Below the pieces are notes generated by a model that saw only the letters and a program-made list of their open reading frames with translations, was not told the origin of the DNA and did not search any database. Shown here piece after piece: positions 36,677 to 45,692 of a DNA stretch of 64,000 nucleotides (positions are counted from its first letter, which is position 1; each line of letters starts with the position of its first letter). Source of the stretch: Aedoeadaptatus nemausensis (GTDB lineage: Bacteria; Bacillota; Clostridia; Tissierellales; Peptoniphilaceae). Position numbers and translations under genes: made by a program. The stretch is taken from contig NZ_CAIJCS010000018.1 in the NCBI RefSeq assembly GCF_903819165.1, positions 1 to 64,000 on the forward strand, given 5' to 3'.

Positions 36677-37297
36677 TTGAAAGGAATCTTTATCGTCATC
36701 GAAGGCGCCGACGGAACGGGAAAAACCACGGTAGCCGAAGGACTTTATCATCACTATAAAGACAAAGGTCTCGATATCGTGCACACCCGGGAACCGGGCG
36801 GACCCAAGATCAGCGAGGCCATTCGTTCGATTTTGCTTTCCAACGACAATCAGGAGATGCACCCTCGCACGGAGGCTTTGCTCTATGCGGCCGGTCGCGC
36901 TCAGCATGTGGAGGAAGTGATTCTCCCGGCACTCAGGGCGGGTAAAATGGTGATCTCGGAGCGCTACGTGTTTTCGAGCCTCGTGTACCAAGGCCTTTCC
37001 AGAAAACTGGGCGTGGGGCCTGTGGAAGCCATTAACGACTTTGCCACAGGGGGCCTCGCCCCGGACATTACCCTTTATTTACATCATCCGGAGGGATCCT
37101 CATTCGATCGCATTACCGATCGGGAGGCGGATCGCTTGGAATCGGACGAGGCCATTCGCCTCTCCGTTCAGGAAAATTATAGAATATTAGCTAATAATCG
37201 TGGCGATGCACTGACTTGGATCGACAGTACGCAAGATAAGGCGTCGGTCCTTCGGGATTGCATCCACGCTATTGAAAAGGAGCGCCATTTGCGATGA
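36677..37297 (+). CDS. tmk: Thymidylate kinase
   Basis: A 206-residue P-loop kinase converting dTMP to dTDP. IEGADGTGKTT is the P-loop, TREPGG the dTMP loop, ERYVFSSLVYQG the conserved DR(Y/F) region, and DREADRLE the lid. The start is TTG 36677 behind GGGGGAG. It begins the conserved Gram-positive run tmk, darA, holB, ricT and overlaps the next gene by four bases. Confidence 0.94.
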   Translation: MKGIFIVIEGADGTGKTTVAEGLYHHYKDKGLDIVHTREPGGPKISEAIRSILLSNDNQEMHPRTEALLYAAGRAQHVEEVILPALRAGKMVISERYVFSSLVYQGLSRKLGVGPVEAINDFATGGLAPDITLYLHHPEGSSFDRITDREADRLESDEAIRLSVQENYRILANNRGDALTWIDSTQDKASVLRDCIHAIEKERHLR

Positions 37298-37596
37298 AAC
37301 TTATATTTGCCATTGTTCAAGATCAAGATGCGGGAAATGTAATAGACGCCTTGACGGAGAAGAATTTCCGCGTAACGAAACTTTCCACTTCCGGCGGGTT
37401 TTTAAAAGCCGGCAACACCACTTTAATGATGGGTGTAGAAGAAAAGGATATGGACGAACTCTTCGATGTTTTAGAAGAAAATTGCTCGGTACGGGAGGAG
37501 GCCACTTCTATGGTGTCCATGCCCTATCCCCTCAATGTACGGATCGGCGGAGCGACGATCTTTATTCTCGAAGTATCGGAATACAATCGTTATTAA
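37294..37596 (+). CDS. darA: DarA/PstA-like PII-family c-di-AMP receptor, copy 1
   Basis: A 100-residue PII-like protein. MKLIFAIVQDQDAGNVIDAL and STSGGFLKAGNTTLMMGVE are nearly the family consensus (B. subtilis YaaQ/DarA), and IGGATIFILEV is the last strand. DarA-type trimers bind cyclic di-AMP. The T-loop region before IGGATIF is shorter than in DarA. It overlaps tmk and is followed by a diverged second copy, which is unusual. Confidence 0.88.
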   Translation: MKLIFAIVQDQDAGNVIDALTEKNFRVTKLSTSGGFLKAGNTTLMMGVEEKDMDELFDVLEENCSVREEATSMVSMPYPLNVRIGGATIFILEVSEYNRY

Positions 37597-37606
37597 GGAG
37601 TGCATT

Positions 37607-37894
37607 ATGGAAAAGCTCATGGATAAAATGGTCTTTGCCATTATTGCCGATCGCTTTATTGGCGATTTTATAGATGAACTTCTGGAGGCGGATATTTCCG
37701 TAACGGAGATGGCCTCCAGCGGCGGCTTTTTGAAAGAAGGCAATACGACGGTGGTCATCGGCGTAAGCGACGATCAGTACGGCCAGTTAAAAGAAATTCT
37801 TCAGCGGGTTATCGGCGATAATACCGATCCGGAAAGTGTGCACTCCGGAGCCCATGTCTTCGCGGTGGACTTGGTGAAGGGGCTCAGCATTTGA
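37607..37894 (+). CDS. DarA-like PII-family protein, copy 2
   Basis: A 95-residue paralogue of the preceding gene. It keeps MVFAIIADRFIGDFIDELLE, VTEMASSGGFLKEGNTTVVIGV and the last strand AHVFAVDL, but has lost the QDQD start and most of the loop between strands. I chose ATG 37607 because it follows TTAAGGAG at ideal spacing and gives the family N-terminus; an upstream in-frame start would begin inside the previous gene. Whether it still binds c-di-AMP or partners with copy 1 is unknown. Confidence 0.82.
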   Translation: MEKLMDKMVFAIIADRFIGDFIDELLEADISVTEMASSGGFLKEGNTTVVIGVSDDQYGQLKEILQRVIGDNTDPESVHSGAHVFAVDLVKGLSI

Positions 37895-38748
37895 GTTTGA
37901 GGACAAAGGAGATTCTCCGCTCTTCTCTCCACGGCTTTATCGTGAAGGGAGAAGGGGAGGCGGCCTTAAGCTTTGCGCGAGAATACGGCAAGGGCTTTTT
38001 GTGCACCGGCGACGATGCCCCTTGCGGCAGCTGCCCATCCTGTCGGCTCTTTGAAAGCGGAGAGGGGAAGGGTAGCAATCATCCCGATTATATCGAGGTC
38101 TTTCCTACGAAAAAGACGTCGAAAGCGTCTATAAAAAAAGAAAGCATTGAAGAGGTCATCGACGAAGCCGCCATGACCTCTTATTTGGAGAACGGAAAAC
38201 TCTTCGTCTTTCAGGGTTTCGACACGGCGACGCCGGAAGGGCAAAATGCCCTCTTAAAGCTTTTGGAGGAACCGCCGCAAAAGACGGGCTTTCTCCTCTT
38301 GACGGAAAAGCCCGAACTGGTTCTCCCTACGATCCGATCTCGAACGGGTTATGTGGATCTGGGAGAAGAGGACAGGCGGGACGAAGAGCTTCGCCACCGA
38401 AGCTTTACGCTCATCCAAAAGATCGTGGAGCGACGGGAAGAGGCTTTTTTAGCGCGCCACATGGTGGACGAGGAAAAAGACCGCCTGGAGGATGTACTCC
38501 GCTATATGACCGCTTATCTTCGGGATGTGGCCGTATTCCACGCCACCGGGGATATGGAAAGAATCGACAATAAAGATTACGGACCCATGATTTCAGAACA
38601 CGGGAAGTATATGGGGGATAAGGTCTTTGAACTTTACGAGGCCGTCTTAAAGACAGCTCGCTATTTAGAACGGAATGTGAACAAGGAACTGGCTATGGAA
38701 TGGCTGTTTCTGAAGTTTGGAGGTTTAAAAGAGAGTGACCGACAGTAA
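37891..38748 (+). CDS. holB: DNA polymerase III delta-prime subunit
   Basis: A 285-residue clamp-loader subunit. The zinc-binding cysteines in CTGDDAPCGSCPSCRLF, SNHPDYIEV and FQGFDTATPEGQNALLKLLEEPP are typical. It helps load the sliding clamp at the replication fork. The start is TTG 37891, overlapping the previous stop, with AAGGGG upstream; TTG 37897 is an alternative. Its usual P-loop is degenerate, as normal for this subunit. Confidence 0.88.
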   Translation: MSLRTKEILRSSLHGFIVKGEGEAALSFAREYGKGFLCTGDDAPCGSCPSCRLFESGEGKGSNHPDYIEVFPTKKTSKASIKKESIEEVIDEAAMTSYLENGKLFVFQGFDTATPEGQNALLKLLEEPPQKTGFLLLTEKPELVLPTIRSRTGYVDLGEEDRRDEELRHRSFTLIQKIVERREEAFLARHMVDEEKDRLEDVLRYMTAYLRDVAVFHATGDMERIDNKDYGPMISEHGKYMGDKVFELYEAVLKTARYLERNVNKELAMEWLFLKFGGLKESDRQ

Positions 38749-39607
38749 ACGAGAAGTTATCGGCGTGCGCTTCAAGCGCCGCGGAAAAGTTTATTACTTT
38801 GATCCCGGTGACCATAGGCCCGAAATGGACGAAGCGGTGATCATCGAAACCTCTCGGGGTACGGAGTACGGCTTTACGGCGACGGAGTGCCGAGAGGTAG
38901 AGGAAGAGGAGATCGTCGGCGAATTAAAGCCCGTTATCCGCATCGCCACCCGAGAAGACGAAGACCGCTTTATCGCCAATCGCAATCTGGCCCGCCAGGC
39001 CCTGATCGTATGCGAGCAGAAAGTTGAAGAACACGGTCTGGATATGCGGCTCGTTTCCTCGGAATACACCTTTGACAATTCCAAACTCCTGTTTTACTTT
39101 ACATCGGACAATCGCGTAGATTTCCGCCGCCTGGTGCGGGATCTGGCGTCGGTTTTTAAGACGCGGATCGAGCTTCGTCAAATCGGCGTGAGAGACGAGG
39201 CGAGAATCGTCGGCGGCCTCGGGCCCTGCGGCCGCGAGTGTTGCTGCGCCTCTTTTTTGACGGAATTCCACCCCGTGAGCATTAATATGGCAAAGGATCA
39301 GGGGCTCTCCCTCAATCCGGAATCCATCAGCGGCGTATGCGGCAGACTCCTCTGCTGTTTGCGTTACGAGCAGGATGTCTATGCGGAAAACCTGAAGAAG
39401 CTTCCCAAGGTGGGCCACCGAGTCTATACACCGGCGGGAAGGGGCGTGGTCGTGAGCCGCTCCACGATTCAGGCGCTCGTCAAGGTGAAGATCGAAGGGG
39501 AAGACGGCGTGGAATTCCACGTATTCTCCACCGATGAATTAGGGCATAAAAAATGCGGAAAAGGAGGCTGTGGCCATGAATGCCACTCCGAGGGCGCTAC
39601 TACTTGA
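38735..39607 (+). CDS. ricT: PSP1-domain protein RicT (YaaT)
   Basis: A 290-residue PSP1-family protein. GGLGPCGRECCCASFL, GVCGRLLCCLRYE and the C-terminal CGKGGCGHECH supply cysteines that in the B. subtilis RicA-RicF-RicT complex bind iron-sulfur clusters. That complex guides RNase Y maturation of mRNAs. The start is GTG 38735, overlapping holB, and the gene order matches other Gram-positives. Confidence 0.92.
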   Translation: MTDSKREVIGVRFKRRGKVYYFDPGDHRPEMDEAVIIETSRGTEYGFTATECREVEEEEIVGELKPVIRIATREDEDRFIANRNLARQALIVCEQKVEEHGLDMRLVSSEYTFDNSKLLFYFTSDNRVDFRRLVRDLASVFKTRIELRQIGVRDEARIVGGLGPCGRECCCASFLTEFHPVSINMAKDQGLSLNPESISGVCGRLLCCLRYEQDVYAENLKKLPKVGHRVYTPAGRGVVVSRSTIQALVKVKIEGEDGVEFHVFSTDELGHKKCGKGGCGHECHSEGATT

Positions 39608-41528
39608 TCCGAAAAAAGCGTACAGACGAAGCGGATGGCTTTTAATTTTCGCGGCCATTTTTCTCATAGACCGCTTCCCCGGCTTTTTCTTCCAAGATAA
39701 AATCCCCCATATCGTCGCCATCGGGCTTCTTTGGGGGATTTATTTTTTATGTTTAAAACTTGCCCTTTACCTCATCGATCGCTTTTTAGGGCGGTGGATC
39801 TCCCCTTTGGGCGTCGAGCTCGGGATCGTCTTGGCCCTGGCCTATGAAATCGACAGAGTGCAAGCTCAAACGAGCTCTCTCGGTCCCTCGGGAGGATATT
39901 GGATCGACGGGATCACGGCGGCGCTGGCGGTTCTCCTCTGGCTCTTCGCCTTTTTCATGGAAGAAGGGCGCCGTCGTCATGTTTTCGTCATTCCCGGCGT
40001 CCTCGCTCTGGGCGCGGTTCTCTTCGCCGCCATCTTTCCGGGGGTACCCACTCGGGCGCCCGTAAGCCAGGCAAAGAAGGAAATTTTCCCGAGCTATGAA
40101 GTGGAGACGATCCGCTACGGGCCGGGGAAGACCTTCGATTTCGGCGCTGAAAGCTACAGTAGCTATGCCAATGTACCCAAGGGGCAGTCGAAAATGCGGG
40201 AAAGATATTTCGGCTATACGCCGGGGCGAGTTCCCTATGAGGGCGAAATTTATTTGCCCAAGGGGAAGATGAAGGCGCCCCTTCTCGTCTTCGTCCACGG
40301 CAATCACAATATGCTCGCCGACAATTACGAAGGCTATGAATACCTGGGGCGCTATTTGGCGGCCCGGGGTGTGGGTTTTGTCTCTGTGGAGCAGTCGCAC
40401 TTCAACGCTTACTTTCAAAAGGGTTTAAGCGGCGAAAATGACGCCAGGGCTCTCGGGCTCATCGATCACGCCTCCGTTATTTTAGAAGACGAGCGTTTGG
40501 CGAAGCGATTCGATAAGAATCGATTGTACTTCGGCGGGCACAGTCGCGGCGGCGAAGCGGCTGCCGTGGCGGCGGCTCTTGTAAATCTTACGAAAAATCC
40601 CGACACGGGAGAGGCGACGAAAAATCTCCATGCCGCAGGCGTCGTCGCCGTAGCCCCTACGGATGGGCAGTACAAGCCCGGGGAACGACCGGTAGATTTA
40701 GATGTGCCCTATCTATTTATACAGGGAACCCACGATCAGGACGTATCCTCTCTCGAGGGAATGGATCAGTATATGCGGGCATCGGCAGAGAAGATGCAGG
40801 TGCTCGTAGGATATGCCAATCACAGTAAATTCAACAGCAATTGGGGGGATCTCGACCGGGAAGGTCTCCTGGCCTCTACTCTCCACCGGACGGACATTAT
40901 GGGGGCGAAAGAACAGGAGCGCTTCCTGGAAGTGTTGGCCTACGGCTTTATAGAAGACGAGGAGATTTTGGAAAACCCGAAAGACTATCTTCCCGACGCC
41001 CCTTATTTTGTGGCCCGAGAAAAGCCCGGGCTCGTCATCGCCGATTTCGAAGAAGATGCGGAACTTACGACGGGAACCTTGGAAGGGACCGCCCTTTCCA
41101 TAGACGGAAGCCACAGGGAAAAGCGCTTCCAACCCTCGGGGAGAGGGGGAAATAATCACGCTGCCTTTATACGGGGAAGCTTTACGGCGGAAATCCCCGC
41201 CTCCATAGCGGGGGATTTTGCATGGGATATGGCGCCTACGGGATCGGTGCCGGAGGTAGCCGTTACGCTGAAAGACAAACAGGGCCAAGAGGTAAATCTG
41301 ACCGTGGATAAGAAAAGCCTGCGGCCGCCTCTTGAGACGGTTCTCCTCAAATGGCAGCAACCGGCGGGAAAGACGGAGAAGAAATCCGCCCTCGTAAGTT
41401 ATCGTGTAACGGAGGAAATGGCGGCGGCACAAAATCCTTCTTTCCGTATGGAAGATCTTCGCCGCATCACCATTAAGAGTAATGGAGAAATCGCCCTGGA
41501 TAATTTGCGAATTGAAATGAAAAAATGA
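39576..41528 (+). CDS. Membrane-anchored alpha/beta hydrolase
   Basis: A 650-residue protein. The first 165 residues hold four to five membrane helices; an alpha/beta hydrolase follows with LLVFVHGNHN (oxyanion region) and the nucleophile elbow GGHSRGGEA, resembling chlorophyllase/PETase-type hydrolases. The last 170 residues look like a beta-rich accessory domain (GLVIADFEEDAEL...). ATG 39576 is chosen because AAGGAGG is eight bases upstream; GTG 39570 is too close. It overlaps the end of ricT by 32 bases. The catalytic part is probably outside the cell. Substrate unknown. Confidence 0.78.
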   Translation: MNATPRALLLDPKKAYRRSGWLLIFAAIFLIDRFPGFFFQDKIPHIVAIGLLWGIYFLCLKLALYLIDRFLGRWISPLGVELGIVLALAYEIDRVQAQTSSLGPSGGYWIDGITAALAVLLWLFAFFMEEGRRRHVFVIPGVLALGAVLFAAIFPGVPTRAPVSQAKKEIFPSYEVETIRYGPGKTFDFGAESYSSYANVPKGQSKMRERYFGYTPGRVPYEGEIYLPKGKMKAPLLVFVHGNHNMLADNYEGYEYLGRYLAARGVGFVSVEQSHFNAYFQKGLSGENDARALGLIDHASVILEDERLAKRFDKNRLYFGGHSRGGEAAAVAAALVNLTKNPDTGEATKNLHAAGVVAVAPTDGQYKPGERPVDLDVPYLFIQGTHDQDVSSLEGMDQYMRASAEKMQVLVGYANHSKFNSNWGDLDREGLLASTLHRTDIMGAKEQERFLEVLAYGFIEDEEILENPKDYLPDAPYFVAREKPGLVIADFEEDAELTTGTLEGTALSIDGSHREKRFQPSGRGGNNHAAFIRGSFTAEIPASIAGDFAWDMAPTGSVPEVAVTLKDKQGQEVNLTVDKKSLRPPLETVLLKWQQPAGKTEKKSALVSYRVTEEMAAAQNPSFRMEDLRRITIKSNGEIALDNLRIEMKK

Positions 41529-41585
41529 TTAAAGGTACTCCTTCAGGGTATGAATTAGGCGACAAGAGTTGCGGGGGTAAAATTC

Positions 41586-41849
41586 ATGCACAGTACACTT
41601 TTAATCAAAACCATAGAGCCCGACAGCAAGGGCTTGCGAAATGTCTTTTTTCAAATCGGCGACATGCAGACCCATCGGGACCGATTGTTGGATCTTTTAA
41701 ACGGTCCGGAAAGTCCCTATGCCGGGCGCTGCCTGTTTCGCTTTAATGGCGTGCGCCTTCAACTGGAAGCGCGGGAAATCCCCACCGTACTCGCTTTTTT
41801 ATTGGAAGAAGGTATGAAAGTGTACAGCGTCTATGAGCCTTATATTTAA
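41586..41849 (+). CDS. Small hypothetical protein
   Basis: An 87-residue protein beginning MHSTLLIKTIEPDSKGLRNV and ending VYSVYEPYI, with alternating strand and helix character and no membrane segment. I do not recognise a family. The ATG at 41586 follows a GCGGGGG site. It lies between the hydrolase and ferritin genes with no terminator before it, so it may belong to the tmk-ricT transcript. A second overlapping frame from 41525 (ATGA overlap with the hydrolase stop) has less protein-like composition and was not chosen. Confidence 0.55.
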   Translation: MHSTLLIKTIEPDSKGLRNVFFQIGDMQTHRDRLLDLLNGPESPYAGRCLFRFNGVRLQLEAREIPTVLAFLLEEGMKVYSVYEPYI

Positions 41850-41872
41850 GTATTCATCAAGGAGGATACATT

Positions 41873-42349
41873 ATGGACTTAAAAGCAAAATTAAACGAAC
41901 AATTTAACTTCGAAATCGAATCCGCTTATATTTACATGGCCATGGCCAATTATGTGGAACTTCAAGGTATGCACGGCTTCAGCCACTTCTTTACGACGCA
42001 AGCGAAAGAAGAGATGGAGCACGCTTATGAATTCTATAAATTTATGCTCGAAATGGACTTTACCCCCGAGTATGCTGAAATCGCCAAACCGGAAACGGAA
42101 TACGGCAACTTTACAGATACCTTTAAGGCCGCTTTAGAACACGAAAAAGAAGTAACGAGCCGCATTAAAGCGATCTATAAAGACGCCATCGAAGTAGGCT
42201 GCCTCGACACCCAACAATTCTTAAACCAATTCATCGAAGAACAAAGAGAAGAAGAAGATACCTTCCGCGACCTCGTCGAACAATTAGAACGTGTTCACGA
42301 AAGCTGGAACGGCCTCTATATCTTGGACTCCAAACTCGGCCAACGCTAA
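41873..42349 (+). CDS. ftn: Ferritin
   Basis: A 158-residue non-haem ferritin. The di-iron ferroxidase residues lie in FNFEIESAYIYM, TQAKEEMEHAYEFYKFM and EEQREEEDTFRDLV. It stores iron as a mineral in a 24-subunit shell and limits iron-driven oxidative damage. The ATG follows AAGGAGG. It ends in a strong terminator. Confidence 0.94.
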   Translation: MDLKAKLNEQFNFEIESAYIYMAMANYVELQGMHGFSHFFTTQAKEEMEHAYEFYKFMLEMDFTPEYAEIAKPETEYGNFTDTFKAALEHEKEVTSRIKAIYKDAIEVGCLDTQQFLNQFIEEQREEEDTFRDLVEQLERVHESWNGLYILDSKLGQR

Positions 42350-42361
42350 AACTTACACTCG

Positions 42362-42390
42362 AAGCCTCGCCTCAGGGCGGGGCTTTTTTG
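42362..42390 (+). terminator. Terminator of ferritin
   Basis: AAGCCTCGCC-TCAG-GGCGGGGCTTTTTT: a strong stem with one mismatch and a T tail. Confidence 0.8.
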
Positions 42391-42485
42391 TGTGTGAATA
42401 TAGATTGAAGTATCTATAGAAGTTTGATAAGATATCTACGACTGTATGTTAAAACGTTGATTAATTAATAAGACTAGGAGTACAT

Positions 42486-43667
42486 ATGAAAAATCGTAAT
42501 CGCTGGCTGATTTTAGCGGCGTGTATTATTATCAATCTCTGTCTCGGCGCGGGATACGCCTGGAGCGTGTTCCAAGGTCCTCTGGTGGATCTTTTCGGTT
42601 TTCCGGCCTCCAAGGCGACCCTGGCCTTCAGTATTTCGTTCGGCATGGGTCCTGTGGGCATGATCGCCTTCGGGCCCGTACTGGATAAGCGGGGACCCAG
42701 ACTCGTTACCTTTATAGGCGGTCTTTTATTCGGCCTCGGCTTTATTATGACATCCTTTATGAAGAGCTTGGGCTGGCTCTACTTGAGCTACGGCTTGATC
42801 TCCGGATTGGGGATCGGCATGGCCTATGGCGCCACCATCGCCACTACCGTGACCCTCTTCCCGGATAAGCGAGGCCTGGCAAGTGGCCTTAATGCGGCGG
42901 GTTTCGGCTCCGGCGCCGTCGTGTTTGCGCCCATCGCCGCCAGTCTTATTCAAAGCCACGGGGTTTTGAGCGCTTTTAGAATTTTAGGCATCGCTATTTT
43001 GATCATTATCTGCGGATGCTCCTTAATTCTGGCCGTTCCCAAAAAAGAAGGGGGTGAGCGTGTGATCTCGGAAAGAGACAAGCGCCCCTCGGAAATGCTC
43101 CGCACGCCCGCCTTCTGGACCCTCTGGATTATTTACATTATCGGAAGTATCAGCGGCATGATGATTATCGGCCACGCTTCGCCTATCTCTCAAGATCACT
43201 TAGGCTTTACGCTGGCCATTGCCACTGCCATCGTGAGCATCGTCTCCCTTTCCAATACTCTCGGGAGAATTTTATGGGGTTTCATCTCCGACCGTTTCGA
43301 TCGCTACGCCGTCGTGAGCATGATGTTTTGCGTATCCACCGTCGGGCTGCTCATTATGTTTGCCCACATTCACCCCTATCTTTCCGTCGTCGGCGTTATT
43401 TTGATCGCCCTTTGCTATGGCGGTTTCCTCGGGATCTTCCCGGGAATTACGGTGGAAAATTTCGGCGAAGCCTTTAACGGCACCAACTACGGCTTTATGT
43501 TCAGCGCCTGCGGTATCGCCGCCGCCGTAGGACCCGTTCTCGCCGCATCTGTAAAAGAGGCGAATAACGGCGACTACAGCACGGCCTTTTTAGTGGCGGC
43601 AGGCTTGAATATTATCGGCCTGGTCCTGATGATGATGTTTAGAAAAAAAGCAGAGAAAAATGCATAA
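42486..43667 (+). CDS. OFA-type (oxalate/formate antiporter-like) MFS transporter
   Basis: A 393-residue, twelve-helix major facilitator. LCLGAGYAWSVFQGPL, FGPVLDKRGPR (motif A) and GLISGLGIGMAYGATI match the OFA family, which includes the oxalate:formate antiporter OxlT and monocarboxylate carriers. With no oxalate genes nearby, transport of lactate, formate or a similar monocarboxylate is equally likely. The start follows TAGGAG. Confidence 0.87.
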   Translation: MKNRNRWLILAACIIINLCLGAGYAWSVFQGPLVDLFGFPASKATLAFSISFGMGPVGMIAFGPVLDKRGPRLVTFIGGLLFGLGFIMTSFMKSLGWLYLSYGLISGLGIGMAYGATIATTVTLFPDKRGLASGLNAAGFGSGAVVFAPIAASLIQSHGVLSAFRILGIAILIIICGCSLILAVPKKEGGERVISERDKRPSEMLRTPAFWTLWIIYIIGSISGMMIIGHASPISQDHLGFTLAIATAIVSIVSLSNTLGRILWGFISDRFDRYAVVSMMFCVSTVGLLIMFAHIHPYLSVVGVILIALCYGGFLGIFPGITVENFGEAFNGTNYGFMFSACGIAAAVGPVLAASVKEANNGDYSTAFLVAAGLNIIGLVLMMMFRKKAEKNA

Positions 43668-43668
43668 G

Positions 43669-43700
43669 AAAAGCCTCCTTTGCGGGAGGCTTTCTTTTTT
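43669..43700. terminator. Bidirectional terminator between the MFS gene and fbp
   Basis: AAAGCCTCC and GGGAGGCTTT pair over a short loop, with A and T runs on the two sides, between convergent genes. Confidence 0.75.
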
Positions 43701-45625
43701 TACCGTCTTTCGCCGTAGGAATCGGCGAGTTTTTTTAAATCGGCGATTGTATCTATTGCGCGCTCGCCTTCATCCGTATCTTTTACCAATCGGCGGGCGT
43801 CATATTTCGTAATAAACTCCAGAGAGGAGGTCATGTCGATATTTTCCCGAATATAGGTATCTTCGTGCTGAATAGGCTCGTGGGTGGCCAGGAGGATGCC
43901 GTAGGAATTTGAAATCAGGGTGTAGCCCGCCGTGCCCGTAGTTTTACGGTAGGCGTGGGCGAAGCCGCCGTCGATCACCACGACTTTCCCTCCGGCTTTG
44001 ACGGGGTTTTCTCCTTTTCGCTTCTTGACCGGTGTGTGGCCGTTAATGATCTTTCCTCGAGAGTCGTCGATGCCGAAAGCCCTTAGGATGCGATCGGCCG
44101 CATCCTCTCTTTCCCTCATAAGGTAATAGGGGTTTTTACGCTCTACATGAGTTTCCTCCTCGGCGATAAAATAGCGCTCGAAGGTGGTAATCTGCTCTTT
44201 GCCGAAAAGCGGCGAGTGCTTGCCGCACCAAAGATAGAAGAGGAAGTCCACATCGTCTTCTTTCCTATCGTAAAAGGCCCGGCGAACCTTCTCGTCCATT
44301 GCATCTAAAAGTTCTCGTCCCTCCATGGGCGTGCCTAAGAGATCCACCGATTCGAAGCTGCCGTCCTCTTCCATGGGAATGCAGCCGTGGAAAAGGAGAT
44401 TGGAGTTTTGAATTTTATACATACCACCCTTTTCGATCATGGTGCGAATGTGGGATTGGAGTTTTTCGCTCGTAAGGAAACTTTGGCGAATACGCTCCGC
44501 CACTTCCGCCTCCTCTTTCGTAAAGGCGTAAGGGTCCCGAGGATCCACTGTGGGAAAATCGCCGTCCAACAGGGAGTATTCCTTTCCTTCTACGGTGACG
44601 GTTTCGTTTTTCAAGTCCAGATTTTCCAGATGGAGCATATTGTTCATTTTATAGGCGGGATGGCGGCGAATCAGTTGTCCTTCCGCCTTAAATTGCAAGG
44701 TGGCCATGGCCTTGTGGAGTTTGGCGATGGATTCGTTAAGATGCTCGTCGGGACCGGGGCTTTTTGTGTAGAAAGGCTCTTTTGCCGTGTAGTGCTCGGC
44801 GTAGCGCAAGAGAGGCAGGAGATTGATGCCGTAGCCGTCCTCGATGGTGGAGAGCACATTGTATCTTAGGGCGATGCGTATGACATTGGCCGCCAAGGCG
44901 AAATTCCCGGCGGCGGCGCCGATCCAGGCGATGTCGTGATTGCCCCATTGAATGTCCACCCGATCGTCTCCTGCGATTTGATCCATGATTTTTTCCGCAT
45001 CTTCCCCGCGGTCGTAAATATCGCCGATAATGTGCACGGTTTCCACTACATAGCGCACGGAAAGATCGGCGAGATCCTTAATGTAATATTCCGCCTCGCC
45101 CAAGGCGATCATATTGTCGTAAAGAGAGGCCACGTAGGATTTCTTGTGGCGGGAAGCGGAATCTTCCAAGAGGAGAAGATTTAAAATCTTCTTCCTGGAA
45201 GGGGGCAGGGTGCTTTCGATCTGCTCGTGATCGTATTTTGCCGCCACCCGCTTCGCCACGACGATTAAATCGGCTAGGGTCTCTTTTAAAAGTCCCTGAT
45301 ATAATTCCACGGGCATTTTTTCTTTAAGATCGGCGAGTTTTTTTTCGGGATAATATAAAATCGTCGCCAGGAGATTTTTGTCCTCTTCGCTTTTTTCGGG
45401 AAAGAGCTCGTCGATGTAGCGGCGAAGAACCCCCGATGCGTTTCTAAGCACGTGGGTAAAGGCGATATACTCCCCGTGAAGATCGCTCACGAAATGTTCC
45501 GTAGGCTTGGGAAGCTCCAAGGTGCTCTCGAGAAGGAGGACTTGGGCCAGGGCCTCGTGGCGGCCGGGATAGCGATCTTTTAAGAGAGAAAAGTATTTTT
45601 CTTCGAAAGAATTAAAATGGGTCAT
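43700..45625 (-). CDS. fbp: Fructose-1,6-bisphosphatase, class III
   Basis: A 641-residue class III FBPase, the metallophosphatase type found in Bacillota. HFVSDLHGEY, HIIGDIYDRGEDAE and WGNHDIAWIGAAAGN are the metal-binding signature, and NGHTPVKKRKGENP the later histidine motif. It removes the 1-phosphate of fructose-1,6-bisphosphate in gluconeogenesis. The ATG at 45625 follows AGGAG. The promoter region is shared with the divergent apt gene. Confidence 0.96.
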   Translation of the reverse strand: MTHFNSFEEKYFSLLKDRYPGRHEALAQVLLLESTLELPKPTEHFVSDLHGEYIAFTHVLRNASGVLRRYIDELFPEKSEEDKNLLATILYYPEKKLADLKEKMPVELYQGLLKETLADLIVVAKRVAAKYDHEQIESTLPPSRKKILNLLLLEDSASRHKKSYVASLYDNMIALGEAEYYIKDLADLSVRYVVETVHIIGDIYDRGEDAEKIMDQIAGDDRVDIQWGNHDIAWIGAAAGNFALAANVIRIALRYNVLSTIEDGYGINLLPLLRYAEHYTAKEPFYTKSPGPDEHLNESIAKLHKAMATLQFKAEGQLIRRHPAYKMNNMLHLENLDLKNETVTVEGKEYSLLDGDFPTVDPRDPYAFTKEEAEVAERIRQSFLTSEKLQSHIRTMIEKGGMYKIQNSNLLFHGCIPMEEDGSFESVDLLGTPMEGRELLDAMDEKVRRAFYDRKEDDVDFLFYLWCGKHSPLFGKEQITTFERYFIAEEETHVERKNPYYLMREREDAADRILRAFGIDDSRGKIINGHTPVKKRKGENPVKAGGKVVVIDGGFAHAYRKTTGTAGYTLISNSYGILLATHEPIQHEDTYIRENIDMTSSLEFITKYDARRLVKDTDEGERAIDTIADLKKLADSYGERR

Positions 45626-45692
45626 GACATTCTCCTATGTGGTTGTATATCATAATAGGGTATACATGAGACGATTGGAAAGTGAGGTAACT

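Noticed and set aside
41525-41746. A 73-codon frame starting in the stop codon of the alpha/beta hydrolase
   Set aside because: It overlaps the better 87-codon frame at 41586, has an arginine/serine-rich shadow-like composition and no ribosome binding site.
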